The notes under the pieces: generated by a model
What the model was told of the DNA's origin: nothing
Seen by the model: the letters and a program-made list of their open reading frames with translations, nothing else
The model's database searches: none
Position numbers and translations under genes: made by a program
Shown here: positions 54,384 to 63,481 of the stretch, piece after piece
How the letters are laid out: each line of letters opens with the position of its first letter
Numbering within the stretch: position 1 is the stretch's first letter
Assembly (NCBI GenBank): GCA_025210525.1
Contig: JAOARP010000053.1
Location: forward strand, 124,001 to 188,000
From: Marinisporobacter sp.
GTDB lineage: Bacteria > Bacillota > Clostridia > Peptostreptococcales > Thermotaleaceae
DNA length: 64,000 nt
Reading direction: 5' to 3'

Positions 54384-55466
54384 TTAATAAACTTTTTGTT
54401 GGTCAAGATTTGTATTTGATAATGTTTCTTTTATATATTGTGAACAATTATCTTTTAAAGATTTTTTTTCCATATATAGAAATGCCCAACAACCATTGTT
54501 GCAATTAGTTTTAGCGTTATTCTTATAAAAGAACTCGCATGATTTACATTCTTCATTATTACTTCGAGCAATTCGGAAAACTTCGTTATTATTCCAAATA
54601 TCTAGTAAATCATGTTTATAGATATTTGCATCTATTAAATGGTTTGGAAATATAAAACAGGGAAGAAAATCACCATTTGCTAGCAGATAGGCACTCTCTT
54701 TTCCATCTACGCATTTATGAAATATAAATTCAGGGTCATCTATAGCATATAATTTAGATGCTTCTTCATTACAAGGAGTTAAATAACAACAGGTTAATTC
54801 TAAAATACAGCCTTTCTTTTTTGATTCATATGTTTTTAATATAGCATCTACTAAATCTGTAAAGGGAAGCATCATGTCCCAATTAGCGTATCCTGTTGGA
54901 ATTAAAAATTCGATTTTGTGATGTCTCACTCCTAAGCTATGTAAAAGTGTATGGATGCTTGGTAGATGCGGAATCGTTTCTTTTAGTAGCATAGTTTCAA
55001 CTTTAAGAGTTTTTTTACGTTCTTTAGTAATATATTCTATGTTATTCATTAGTTTTTCCCGATCTTTTAAATCTCCACCCCTTATAATATCAGTCATAGT
55101 TAGATCTAAGTCATTAAAAGATGTATGGAATGTATGAACATTATATTTGTCTATAAGTAAATCTATATCCTGTTGGTCAATTAAAGTTAAATTTGAACTA
55201 AGGATCGTCTCTAATCCTAATTTCTTTGTAAATTCTAAAGCTTCAATAAGTCTTTCCCAAGCTAATGTTACTTCCCCACCAGTGAATAATACTTTTTTGG
55301 GCTTTAATGTTGTAATAGCTTTTTGGATGATCTCTAGTGGTAACCAACTTGTACTAGAACTTCTCAACTTAGGGCTATTACCACAGTAAATACAACTAAG
55401 ATTACAATCACTTGTTAATTGAATTTCCAACAAATTTAAGGGAACGTTTTTCTTTGAATAGTGCAA
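54384..55466 (-). CDS. Radical SAM enzyme with SPASM-like C-terminal cysteines (2)
   Basis: This protein of 360 residues has the cluster motif CNLSCIYC (Cx3Cx2C) and TGGEV. The C-terminal region has many cysteines, such as CILELTCCYLTPC and CKSCEFF, and CNNGCW. The frame opens seven codons further up, but AAGGAGG fits TTG at 55466. It is the first gene of a presumed operon with the second radical SAM enzyme and the EamA transporter, and is related to it only distantly. Joint modification and export of a small molecule or peptide is an inference. Confidence 0.85.
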   Translation of the reverse strand: MHYSKKNVPLNLLEIQLTSDCNLSCIYCGNSPKLRSSSTSWLPLEIIQKAITTLKPKKVLFTGGEVTLAWERLIEALEFTKKLGLETILSSNLTLIDQQDIDLLIDKYNVHTFHTSFNDLDLTMTDIIRGGDLKDREKLMNNIEYITKERKKTLKVETMLLKETIPHLPSIHTLLHSLGVRHHKIEFLIPTGYANWDMMLPFTDLVDAILKTYESKKKGCILELTCCYLTPCNEEASKLYAIDDPEFIFHKCVDGKESAYLLANGDFLPCFIFPNHLIDANIYKHDLLDIWNNNEVFRIARSNNEECKSCEFFYKNNAKTNCNNGCWAFLYMEKKSLKDNCSQYIKETLSNTNLDQQKVY

Positions 55467-55482
55467 AAAAATTCCTCCTTCT

Positions 55483-55538
55483 CGCATTTGAATTTAAAAA
55501 TATAAGACATTCTATTCACGGAATATTCAAAAAATGCG
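55483..55538 (-). other. interrupted inverted repeat at the radical SAM operon start
   Basis: CGCATTTGAAT (55483-55493) and ATTCAAAAAATGCG (55525-55538) are inverted arms about 30 bp apart. They flank the probable promoter region of the radical SAM operon. It may be an operator for an unknown regulator. Confidence 0.35.
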
Positions 55539-55655
55539 AATGAAAATATGTTTGTTTACTTTGTTTTTGCTTTTTTTTGACAAAACCAAATTGAAGATGG
55601 ATTTTTACATGAATCATAATGATTTTGTGCATAATAATCTCGAAGGAGGGATTTT

Positions 55656-56222
55656 ATGCAATTTTATGATGTAATTAAAAACCGAAAAAGTATAAGAAGC
55701 TTTAAAAACACCCCTGTTGAAAGAGACAAATTAGCAAGGATTATTGATGCTGCAATGCGTTCACCTTCTTGGAAAAACCATACATCCTATAGATTTATTC
55801 TAGTAGATAATGTGGGAGAAAAACAAGCTTTAGCAGGAGCGATCATGAATGATACACAGGAGGCAACAAATGCTATTCAACAAGCTCCTATGGTAGCTGT
55901 TGTTGTAGGAGAACCTAGTGATTCAGGAGTAATAAAGGATCAAGAATACTATATGGTAGATGGCGCTATTGCTATGGAACATTTTGTTTTAGCTGCAACA
56001 AACGAAGGCTATGGAACTTGTTGGATTGCTTCATTAGATGAGAGTACAGTACGAAGAGCTCTTCACATTCCTAATAATTATAGGGTCATTGCTATGACTC
56101 CTATAGGAGAAATAGCGGAAAGAAAAGAACATCATCACAAAAAGGATGTAAGGGAGCATGTATTTTTAAATCAATGGGGTGAAGCGTATACAAAGAATAA
56201 TGGGTTTTCTGGAATACACTAA
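55656..56222 (+). CDS. Nitroreductase-family flavoenzyme
   Basis: This FMN enzyme of 188 residues belongs to the nitroreductase group, with DVIKNRKSIRSFKNTPVERD at the N-terminus, RSPSWKNH, AMEHFVLAATNEGYGTCWI and PIGEIAERK. These bind FMN and NAD(P)H. It reduces quinones, flavins or nitro compounds with broad specificity. It has CGAAGGAGGG before the ATG, its own terminator and no partner gene. Confidence 0.9.
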   Translation: MQFYDVIKNRKSIRSFKNTPVERDKLARIIDAAMRSPSWKNHTSYRFILVDNVGEKQALAGAIMNDTQEATNAIQQAPMVAVVVGEPSDSGVIKDQEYYMVDGAIAMEHFVLAATNEGYGTCWIASLDESTVRRALHIPNNYRVIAMTPIGEIAERKEHHHKKDVREHVFLNQWGEAYTKNNGFSGIH

Positions 56223-56281
56223 ATAATAATTTATTGTTTAGGAGAATAATTTGAAAAGAGTATATTTTGTTCACAGGGGAT

Positions 56282-56315
56282 AAAAGTTTCTGTAAAATAC
56301 AGAAGCTTTTATTTT
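56282..56315 (+). terminator. terminator after the nitroreductase gene
   Basis: AAAAGTTTCTGT pairs with ACAGAAGCTTTT and is followed by ATTTT. Confidence 0.85.
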
Positions 56316-56443
56316 GTGGAAATAAATAAAAAAGAGAAGCATATGATTTATAATGATGGATGAAAAATATTTTGGAAAATGTGGAACTTTTTCTAAAGTG
56401 TTTTCGTCTAATAATAGAATAAAAAATAATAAGAGGTGATCAT

Positions 56444-58561
56444 ATGAAAAAAATATTAACAGGACTATTGGTCATGTCCTTGCTATTGGGAACACTAATG
56501 CCTATAAATGGTTTTGCTCAAAAGGATGTAGGGCTTGAAAAAGCCATAAAGGTGGCGAAGGAAAAATTACATATTCCAAAGGAATTTACTGAATTTAATT
56601 ATAACGTTCATACATCCAATAATAAAAAGGTATGGTATATGAATTGGAAAAGTAAAGAAGATAAAGGTGGGAGCATCGAAGCTTCTGTAGATAGTAATGG
56701 AGCTATCTTGTCCTATAATTTTTACAAATATGATAAGGACAATGAAAAGAAATTACCTAAATATACGAAAGAACAAGGGAAAAAAATAGCTGAAAAATTC
56801 ATCAAAAAGATAGACTTAAATCTTTATGATCAGTTAAAATATGAAGAAAATGAAGATAAAAGAATTGCGAAGGAATATAGATATCATTATATTCGAATAG
56901 TAAACAAGATTCCTTTCTATGGGAATGATGTAAGAGTAGAAGTAAATAGTCAAACAGGAGAGGTCAATAGTTTTTATCGCAACTGGGATAATGATTTAAA
57001 ATTTCCAAACCCTAAAGGAAATATTTCATTAGAAGAGGCGCAGAAAGCTTTTGAAAAAGAATTGGGATTAGAGCTTATTTATAAATATAGATACGAAGAA
57101 GAACAAATAAAACCTTATTTAGTTTATACGACAAAATATCACACAAACTATGCTATTGATGCTTTTACAGGGAAAAAGATAAAAATAGAATATCCTATTC
57201 TTTTTGGAAATGGAAAAGATGAAATGGCGAAGGAAGTAACAAGTGATGCTGCAGGTATTCAGTTAAGTCCAGAAGAAATAAAGGCGGTAAAGGAAACTTC
57301 AAAACTTATATCAAAGGAAAAGGCAGAGAAAATTGCAAGAAATGCACAAATATTAAATTTAAATAAATCCTTTAAGTTATCGAATGCAAGATTAAATAGA
57401 AATTGGCCTATGAAGAAGGATTTTACGTGGCATCTTTACTTTAGTGAAGAAACAAAAGTAAATGGAAAAAATATTTACAAGTATGTAAATGTAGGAGTAG
57501 ATGCAGTAACGGGAAAAATAAAGAATTTCTACATTTCAGATCGTTATAAAGAAGACGCAAAGGCAGTATTTGATGAAGGAGGTTCAAAAAAAGCTGTTGA
57601 AAAATTCTTAAAAGAATTTGCACCAAAGCAGTATGCACAAACAAAATATGATAAAGATAATAATAATTATTTTATAAAAGGAGAAGAAAAGCCTCTTTCT
57701 TATACCTTTACATATACAAGGGTGGTAGAGGGTGTTCCTTTTAGAGATAATAGGATTACTGTTAGATATAATGCAGTTACAGGAAAGATTACAAGCTTTA
57801 GTATAGAATGGTTTAATATTAAATTTCCATCTGCAAAAGAAGTAGCGTCTACTGACAAGGTATATGAAAAAATGTTTCAAGATATAGGTCTTGAGCTTCA
57901 GTATAAAGTAAGTCGTGATAATAGGAGTGATGGTTATAATAAAAAAAGTCAAAAGGTAAATCTCGTATATGCTATAAAAAATGGAAAACCTGCTATTTTT
58001 GATGGAAATACGTGTGAAATATTAAATTATGATGGAACATCTTATAAAGAAGAAAAGGATATTGCGTATATAGATATCAAGGGGCATATTAGGGAAAAAG
58101 AAATTCAAGCCTTAGCAGATAGTGGAATAGGTTTTGAAGAAAAATCCTTTAGACCAGATGAAAAAATTACGCAACGAGATTTCTTTAGATTATTTGTAAA
58201 AATTTTAAATTATTATGGGAATAATGGAAAAGATGAAAAATCAGTAAAAGAAATGTATGCGTTTCTTATAAGAGAAAATATACTAAATGAAAACGAAAAA
58301 GCACTAAAGGGTTTTGTAACGAAGGAAGATGTTGCAAAATATGGGATTAGAGCTTTAAAATATGATGAAGTAGCGAAAATAAAAGGAATTTACAAGTATC
58401 CCTTTAAAGATATAGAAAAAGCTAATAAAGAATATGTTGGACATATTACTTTAGCTTATGGATTAGGAATTGTAAAAGGAAATGATGAAAAATTTGAACC
58501 TAAAAAACAAATATCAAGGGCAGATGCAGCTAAAATGATTTTTGATTATTTAAAGAGATAA
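56444..58561 (+). CDS. Exported YcdB/YcdC-domain protein with SLH repeats
   Basis: This surface protein of 705 residues has a signal peptide (about 1-25, ending GFA). Two YcdB/YcdC-like (PepSY-related) regions follow (about 30-275 and 285-540), each with paired HYIRIVNKIPFYGN- and YTRVVEGVPFRDN-type motifs. Two or three S-layer homology segments end the protein (about 555-705; FRPDEKITQRDFFRLF, EPKKQISRADAAKMIFDYL). SLH repeats anchor proteins to pyruvylated cell-wall polymers. The role of YcdB domains is unknown, possibly peptidase inhibition or wall assembly. The ribosome site is AAGAGGTGAT. Confidence 0.88.
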   Translation: MKKILTGLLVMSLLLGTLMPINGFAQKDVGLEKAIKVAKEKLHIPKEFTEFNYNVHTSNNKKVWYMNWKSKEDKGGSIEASVDSNGAILSYNFYKYDKDNEKKLPKYTKEQGKKIAEKFIKKIDLNLYDQLKYEENEDKRIAKEYRYHYIRIVNKIPFYGNDVRVEVNSQTGEVNSFYRNWDNDLKFPNPKGNISLEEAQKAFEKELGLELIYKYRYEEEQIKPYLVYTTKYHTNYAIDAFTGKKIKIEYPILFGNGKDEMAKEVTSDAAGIQLSPEEIKAVKETSKLISKEKAEKIARNAQILNLNKSFKLSNARLNRNWPMKKDFTWHLYFSEETKVNGKNIYKYVNVGVDAVTGKIKNFYISDRYKEDAKAVFDEGGSKKAVEKFLKEFAPKQYAQTKYDKDNNNYFIKGEEKPLSYTFTYTRVVEGVPFRDNRITVRYNAVTGKITSFSIEWFNIKFPSAKEVASTDKVYEKMFQDIGLELQYKVSRDNRSDGYNKKSQKVNLVYAIKNGKPAIFDGNTCEILNYDGTSYKEEKDIAYIDIKGHIREKEIQALADSGIGFEEKSFRPDEKITQRDFFRLFVKILNYYGNNGKDEKSVKEMYAFLIRENILNENEKALKGFVTKEDVAKYGIRALKYDEVAKIKGIYKYPFKDIEKANKEYVGHITLAYGLGIVKGNDEKFEPKKQISRADAAKMIFDYLKR

Positions 58562-58578
58562 ATAAAGTGAAAAACATG

Positions 58579-58613
58579 AAAATGGTAAGAGTGTAAGCTC
58601 TTACCATTTTTGT
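58579..58613. terminator. bidirectional terminator between the YcdB-SLH gene and the secreted-protein gene
   Basis: AAAATGGTAAGAG and CTCTTACCATTTT form a stem of 13 bp between convergent stop codons. Confidence 0.88.
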
Positions 58614-58615
58614 GT

Positions 58616-59473
58616 TTATTCTTTGACTATATAAGTTGAATATTGGGACTGTTTTATCTTCCAGCTACCATCTTCATATTTTAAAATAGAATCAATAAAA
58701 GAAATGGTATTTGCATTGCAGGTTCCTGCAATCCTTTGACTGCCTTTTAATATAAAGCCAGAATCAGCATAGTCTTTTTGAGGCTCTAAAAGACCAAAGG
58801 GACCCATAAAAGGTTGTATTTCTTCCAATAGTTTGCCAGATTTATTATATATACCAGAATCTATATAATTATCTTTATGAGCACTTAAATCTAATGTGAT
58901 TTTTTTATCCATATTTTTTATTGACAATTCTGCTTTAAATCCATCTATATATTTTCCTTCAATTTGTATGCCTTCATTATCCTTTTCATCAAAGATTACA
59001 TTAGGTTTATTGTCTTTAAAGGTAGCAATCATATGATTAGTAAAACCACCACTACCACCAGTAGCTGCTGTAACCATCACATCTTTTATATTGTCTCTTG
59101 TAAAATCCCCTATGAATAAAGACTTATCATCAGTATAACCGCAGAAGTCTTCATAGGTTGCTTTTGAATATTTTTTAGATTTTCCATCTTGTACTACAAC
59201 TGTTAAGTTATCAACAAAAATTTCTTCTGGGCTAAATTCTTTACTGCCTACTAATATTACCTTATCTTTTGTAGTGTCTCCTGTTACATCAGCTTCTTTG
59301 TAATCAAGGATATAGGCTTTATCTCCCGTATTGAGTTCTGATATGGTAAACTTGTCTCCAACTTTAAAAGTATTTGAAGCCGCTTTTACTGTTAGACTTT
59401 GAAATGAACCAAAAGCTAAAAATCCACTTAATAATAATATAGATGATACTTGTAACCATTTTCTTTTTGCCAT
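58616..59473 (-). CDS. Secreted protein of unknown function (VCBS/FG-GAP-like)
   Basis: I do not recognise a named family. The product of 285 residues has a signal peptide (about 1-31, ending VKAA). The mature part alternates beta-rich segments with acidic calcium-loop-like stretches such as DVTGDTTKDKV and IGDFTRDNIKDV, as in VCBS/FG-GAP repeats. It is probably secreted or wall-associated. The ribosome site is AAGGAGGG. An 11-bp-phased TTACA array lies about 60 bp upstream, so phosphate or another OmpR-type signal may control it. Confidence 0.7.
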   Translation of the reverse strand: MAKRKWLQVSSILLLSGFLAFGSFQSLTVKAASNTFKVGDKFTISELNTGDKAYILDYKEADVTGDTTKDKVILVGSKEFSPEEIFVDNLTVVVQDGKSKKYSKATYEDFCGYTDDKSLFIGDFTRDNIKDVMVTAATGGSGGFTNHMIATFKDNKPNVIFDEKDNEGIQIEGKYIDGFKAELSIKNMDKKITLDLSAHKDNYIDSGIYNKSGKLLEEIQPFMGPFGLLEPQKDYADSGFILKGSQRIAGTCNANTISFIDSILKYEDGSWKIKQSQYSTYIVKE

Positions 59474-59533
59474 TATAGTTCCCTCCTTATGTATTTTACT
59501 ACTCTTATTTTATAAAATCTCTTAGAATAAGGG

Positions 59534-59584
59534 GTTACAAAATAGTTACAAAAGGGGTTCTGAATGGTTACAAAAGGGTTACAG
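59534..59584. repeat. 11-bp-phased TTACA operator array
   Basis: GTTACAAAA or close variants start at 59534, 59545, 59567 and 59578, with a degenerate unit at 59556, so all are on an 11-bp grid. B. subtilis PhoP sites are TTHACA repeats with the same period, which makes a Pho-type response regulator a good candidate. The array lies between the divergent secreted-protein and panD genes. It may act on either one; it is nearer the former. Confidence 0.62.
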
Positions 59585-59608
59585 TAGAACAGGTCTAAAC
59601 AGATTTGT

Positions 59609-59637
59609 TTGTATTTATAAATGGAGTATGTTAAAAT
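59609..59637 (+). promoter_or_regulatory. promoter of the panD leader
   Basis: TTGTAT (59609), a 17-bp spacer and TAAAAT (59632) place the RNA start right at the first conserved block of the leader, as in the panG-panB copy. Confidence 0.6.
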
Positions 59638-59644
59638 GAACTTG

Positions 59645-59742
59645 GTTGATATCGAAAGAGTCAAACTTATATCTTTTACAAATAAGAATAATATGCATCA
59701 CAAAGAATTCTGCGCTGATCCTTTGGACAGGGACTGAAGAGG
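59645..59742 (+). promoter_or_regulatory. pan RNA motif, copy 2 (panD leader)
   Basis: The first block (59646-59667) is identical to the panG leader block over 22 nt. The second (59711-59742) matches it at 28 of 32 positions. Spacing between block starts is 65 nt here and 66 there. The bulged-A hairpins are kept (GTTGA with TC(A)AAC, and CTG(A)TCC with GGACAG). The linker between the blocks is not conserved. A terminator follows at 59813-59860. Confidence 0.8.
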
Positions 59743-59812
59743 CTGTGAGTAGGGAAGTATATTTAGAAGCTTTATTAATTTTGAGTAAGTTTCTTAAGTC
59801 TATTAGATACAT

Positions 59813-59860
59813 ATACCCTTTCTATGCCGAGTAAGTCTCGGTCTTAGGAAGGGTATTTTT
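59813..59860 (+). terminator. leader terminator before panD
   Basis: ATACCCTT and GCCGAG arms pair with CTCGGT and AAGGGTAT, followed by T5. It ends 3-4 bp before the GGAGGAGG ribosome site, so it looks like the expression platform of the leader. Confidence 0.85.
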
Positions 59861-59879
59861 TATGGAGGAGGACGAAGGA

Positions 59880-60263
59880 ATGATGCTCAATATGTTTAAA
59901 GGAAAAATTCATAGAGCTACAGTAACAGAGGCGAATTTAAACTATGTAGGAAGTATTACGATTGACAAAAATTTGATGAATGCTGCAGGAATTTTACCAG
60001 GAGAGAGAGTTCAAATTGTGAATAATTGTAATGGTGCAAGACTTGAAACCTATGTGATTGAAGGAAAAGCTAATAGTGGTGTGATTTGTTTAAATGGTGC
60101 AGCAGCTAGATTGGTTCAACCTGGGGATACGGTGATTATTATTGCTTATTGCTGGATTGATGAAAAGCATGCGATAAGCTTTAAACCAAAGGTAGTTTTT
60201 GTGGATGAGAATAATAAAATCGTTGAAAAAACGGATACGGAAGTTCATGGAGATATAAAATAA
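59880..60263 (+). CDS. panD: Aspartate 1-decarboxylase PanD
   Basis: This pyruvoyl enzyme makes beta-alanine for pantothenate. The 127-residue precursor contains [21 protein letters not shown]. With the start at 59880 the self-cleavage site falls at Gly24-Ser25, as in the E. coli enzyme. An in-frame ATG at 59862 overlaps GGAGGAGG, which is the ribosome site for 59880, so the longer start is wrong. [16 protein letters not shown] and [11 protein letters not shown] are typical. It stands apart from panG-panB but has the same leader. Confidence 0.96.
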   Translation: MMLNMFKGKIHRATVTEANLNYVGSITIDKNLMNAAGILPGERVQIVNNCNGARLETYVIEGKANSGVICLNGAAARLVQPGDTVIIIAYCWIDEKHAISFKPKVVFVDENNKIVEKTDTEVHGDIK

Positions 60264-60266
60264 GAT

Positions 60267-60310
60267 AAAGACAAAGTTTTTCTTTAAAAGGGAAACTTTG
60301 TCCTTCGTTT
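60267..60310 (+). terminator. terminator after panD
   Basis: AAAGACAAAGTTT pairs with AAACTTTGTCCTT and is followed by a T-rich tract. Confidence 0.8.
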
Positions 60311-60487
60311 TTATTAGAGAAAAAGCATTCAATATAGTATATGTTATAAATGTTCATTTTGATATTTTTTGATAAGAAGATAAACCGTATTGTATTAATA
60401 TACAGAATCTTGCTACAAAAAAGAGGTGTATGTAAAATGATGTAGAATTTAATAAAAACAGACTAAACCTATTGAGGAGGGAGAAGG

Positions 60488-61690
60488 ATGTTTTTTAAAA
60501 AGAAAAAAGAGACGTTAAATACGCAAAATGACGAAGTTACAAAACAATTGAAAAATAAAATTTTTATGTTAGAAGGAATTCAAAATGCAATGTCAGATCC
60601 GTATTATGTAAGAGATATGGATTACAATATAATTTTATGGCCACGTGCTATACAAGAATTAACAGGCTATAGGGAAGAAGAAGCTAAAAAATTAAAATGT
60701 TATGATATATTTAAAGCAGATGCTTGTAAAGATTGTCCAACAGAAAAATGTGTCCAATCTAAAAATTTTCTTAAAGATGTGTTGGTAGATATTTATACAA
60801 AAAGTGGAAGGAAATTGACTACATTGATTTCTAATTCAGGAATATATGATGAAAATGATCATCCTATAGGTGCTGTAGAAATCATAAAAGACTATACCCA
60901 ATATCAAAATATGATAAAGTCTGTACAAGGATCTACAGAGCAGTTAGGTGCTATTTCACAAGAATTAGCAGCATCTTCAGAGGTCGTTGCAACTTTATCA
61001 AATGATTTGGAAGATCAATCACAGGAAGTATTAAATATATCTAAAGAAGGATTAGATTCTGCAAAGGATGTAAGTGATAAAGCTAATAATTGTGCTAAAT
61101 TTGCAGATAATGTTAAAAATAGTATTCGACAAGTTGAAGATTCTATGCATTATTCTATTGAGAAAATAAATCACCTTAAAGAGAAATCAGAAAACATTGT
61201 AAATGTTATAACTTCTATACAAAATATAGCATCGCAGACCAATCTTTTAGCATTAAATGCATCTATTGAAGCAGCAAGAGCTGGAGAGCATGGACGAGGT
61301 TTTGCAGTTGTTGCAGATGAAATCAGAAAACTTGCTGAGAGTTCTGATTCTTTTTCGAATCAAATAAAAGAAACGATTAATGAAATGATTGAATTAATCA
61401 ATACAGCAACAGATTCCATTCTGGCTGTAGATAGAGATTTTAAAGATGGTGAGAATAATACAAATGAAATGACAACCTTAATAAATGAAATATCTATTTA
61501 TGCAGATAAAATGGTGAGCACAATTAAAAGAATAGAAGCTTCTAGTGAAGAAACTTCAAAAATAAGTAAAGATCAAAATACTTCGATGAAAGAGGTAGCA
61601 AAAGTAGCACAAAATATATCAGAAATTGCTCAAAATACTCAAGTAAATTTCGAAGAGGATTTTCGTAAAATAAGGCATACTAATATGTAA
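60488..61690 (+). CDS. Soluble PAS-domain methyl-accepting chemotaxis protein
   Basis: This cytosolic receptor of 400 residues has no membrane segment. A PAS domain (about 25-140) carries a cysteine cluster Cx8Cx2Cx4C ([19 protein letters not shown]), which may hold metal or act as a redox switch. The signalling domain follows (about 150-395) with the conserved tip [20 protein letters not shown]. It lacks the usual membrane anchor, so it would sense an internal redox or metabolic signal. It lies next to the hydrogenase gene, but on the opposite strand. Confidence 0.9.
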   Translation: MFFKKKKETLNTQNDEVTKQLKNKIFMLEGIQNAMSDPYYVRDMDYNIILWPRAIQELTGYREEEAKKLKCYDIFKADACKDCPTEKCVQSKNFLKDVLVDIYTKSGRKLTTLISNSGIYDENDHPIGAVEIIKDYTQYQNMIKSVQGSTEQLGAISQELAASSEVVATLSNDLEDQSQEVLNISKEGLDSAKDVSDKANNCAKFADNVKNSIRQVEDSMHYSIEKINHLKEKSENIVNVITSIQNIASQTNLLALNASIEAARAGEHGRGFAVVADEIRKLAESSDSFSNQIKETINEMIELINTATDSILAVDRDFKDGENNTNEMTTLINEISIYADKMVSTIKRIEASSEETSKISKDQNTSMKEVAKVAQNISEIAQNTQVNFEEDFRKIRHTNM

Positions 61691-61692
61691 AC

Positions 61693-61722
61693 AAAAACTC
61701 CTGTGATCCAGGAGTTTTCTTT
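61693..61722. terminator. bidirectional terminator between the PAS receptor and hydA
   Basis: AAAACTCCT and AGGAGTTTT form a short GC-containing stem flanked by A and T runs. Confidence 0.8.
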
Positions 61723-63469
61723 ATATTCGATCTTTTGCTTCGTAGTGGGTATGAAGAAGGTCATGAGCTTTTTGACTATAAGGTTTACCGAGATAATCTT
61801 TGTATAGTTTTAATATTTCTGGGTTTTCGTGAGATTTTCTCAAAGTTTTATTGCGGTCTTCATTATAGATAGCTTGCTGACGTTTTTTTATAATGTCTTC
61901 ATTGCCATGGTGATAAGGTTGTCCACCTCCACCAATACATCCACCAGGACATGCCATGATTTCGATAGCGTGATATTGACTTTTTCCATCCCTTATATCT
62001 TCAAGAAGTTTTCTTGCATTCCCAAGACCATGGGCGATGCCTATTTTTACATCCATATCTTTTATTTTAACCGTTCCTTCTCGAACTCCTTCCATGCCTC
62101 TTAATTGAGTGAACTCGACGTTTTTTAGTTCTTCTCCTGTCATCCATTCATAAGCTGTACGAAGAGCTGCTTCTATGACGCCTCCTGTTGTACCAAATAT
62201 GACAGAAGCACCTGTACTTTCTCCTAAAGGATTGTCAAAATCACTTTCTGGTAGGTTTTTAAAATCAATGCCTGCTTCTTTTAGCATTGCAGCAAATTCA
62301 CGAGTAGTGACAACGATATCTACATTGTTGTGATGATCTTTTGTAAGCTCAGGTCTCGCTGCCTCTGCTTTTTTAGCAATACAGGGCATAATAGATACAA
62401 CTACAATTTTATCAGGATCGATACCTAATTTTTCTGCATAATAAGTTTTAGCAACTGTACCCATCATAATATGAGGAGATTTGCAGGTAGAAGGTACATC
62501 TAGCAGTTCCGGGAATTGATGTTCAATAAATTTTACCCAAGCAGGACAACAGCTTGTAAGCATAGGAAGGGTTCCACCATGTTCAATACGATGCATAAAT
62601 TCAGATGCTTCTTCCATAATGGTTAAATCAGCAGCGAAATCTGTATCAAAAACAGCATCGAAGCCCATACGTCTTAGAGCTGTTGCTAATTGACCAGTTA
62701 CAATAGTTCCTGGTTCCATGCCAAATAATTCTCCTATGGCAACACGAATAGCAGGAGCTGTTTGTACTACAACATGCTTATCAGGATCACTTAAAGCTTC
62801 CCAAACCTTATGGGTATGATTTACTTCTGTTAGAGCTGCTGTAGGGCATACAGCTACACATTGACCACAATAAGTACAAGAAGAATCCTTCATAGGAATA
62901 TTAAAAGCAGGTCCTACGACCGTTCCAAATCCACGACCCATTGCAGAAAGGATTCCACAGGTTTGAACTTCATTACACATGGTTTCGCAACGACGACACA
63001 TGATACATTTATTAGGGTCTTTTACAATGGCATCGCTAGACATGTCTAGGTCATAATGCATTTTTTCCCCTTTCCACTTAATATCTCTTATGCCAAGCTC
63101 TTTTGCTAAGGCTTGTAGCTCACATTCTAAATTTTTAGGACAAGTAAAGCATTCATTTGGATGATTAGATAAAAGTAATTCTACAGCGATTCTACGGGCA
63201 TTGATGGCACGGAGGGAATCAGTCCTTATAATCATCCCTTCATCTACTTGGGTAACACATGCAGGAACAAGGGAATTACGTCCCTTTAATTCTACAGTAC
63301 AGACACGGCAGGATGCAGTTTTGTTCACAAGCTTTAGATCATGCAAATCAAGATGGCATAAAGTTGGAATCCTTATATTTGCACGATTTGCGGCTTCTAA
63401 TATAGTGATTTTTTCAGGAACCTGTAGCTCTTGACCATTTATTGTTATATTTATTAGATTCTCAGACAT
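61721..63469 (-). CDS. hydA: NADH-dependent [FeFe] hydrogenase catalytic subunit
   Basis: This 582-residue group A3-type (HndD/HydA) subunit has an N-terminal [2Fe-2S] domain and a His-Cys3 cluster (HPNECFTCPKNLEC). Two [4Fe-4S] clusters follow (CIMCRRCETMC, CTYCGQCVAVCP), then the H-cluster motifs L1 TSCCPAWVKF, L2 MPCIAKKAEA and L3 MACPGGCIGGGG. A C-terminal helix (about 520-582) closes it. It forms an electron-bifurcating or NADH-linked complex with the NuoF-like subunit encoded upstream, and evolves or oxidises H2. Confidence 0.96.
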   Translation of the reverse strand: MSENLINITINGQELQVPEKITILEAANRANIRIPTLCHLDLHDLKLVNKTASCRVCTVELKGRNSLVPACVTQVDEGMIIRTDSLRAINARRIAVELLLSNHPNECFTCPKNLECELQALAKELGIRDIKWKGEKMHYDLDMSSDAIVKDPNKCIMCRRCETMCNEVQTCGILSAMGRGFGTVVGPAFNIPMKDSSCTYCGQCVAVCPTAALTEVNHTHKVWEALSDPDKHVVVQTAPAIRVAIGELFGMEPGTIVTGQLATALRRMGFDAVFDTDFAADLTIMEEASEFMHRIEHGGTLPMLTSCCPAWVKFIEHQFPELLDVPSTCKSPHIMMGTVAKTYYAEKLGIDPDKIVVVSIMPCIAKKAEAARPELTKDHHNNVDIVVTTREFAAMLKEAGIDFKNLPESDFDNPLGESTGASVIFGTTGGVIEAALRTAYEWMTGEELKNVEFTQLRGMEGVREGTVKIKDMDVKIGIAHGLGNARKLLEDIRDGKSQYHAIEIMACPGGCIGGGGQPYHHGNEDIIKKRQQAIYNEDRNKTLRKSHENPEILKLYKDYLGKPYSQKAHDLLHTHYEAKDRI

Positions 63470-63481
63470 ATTCTCACCTCG

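Noticed and set aside
55500..55640. 38-residue minus-strand frame as a radical SAM precursor peptide
   Set aside because: It has no ribosome site and lacks a leader/core pattern. It also overlaps the promoter region of the nitroreductase gene.
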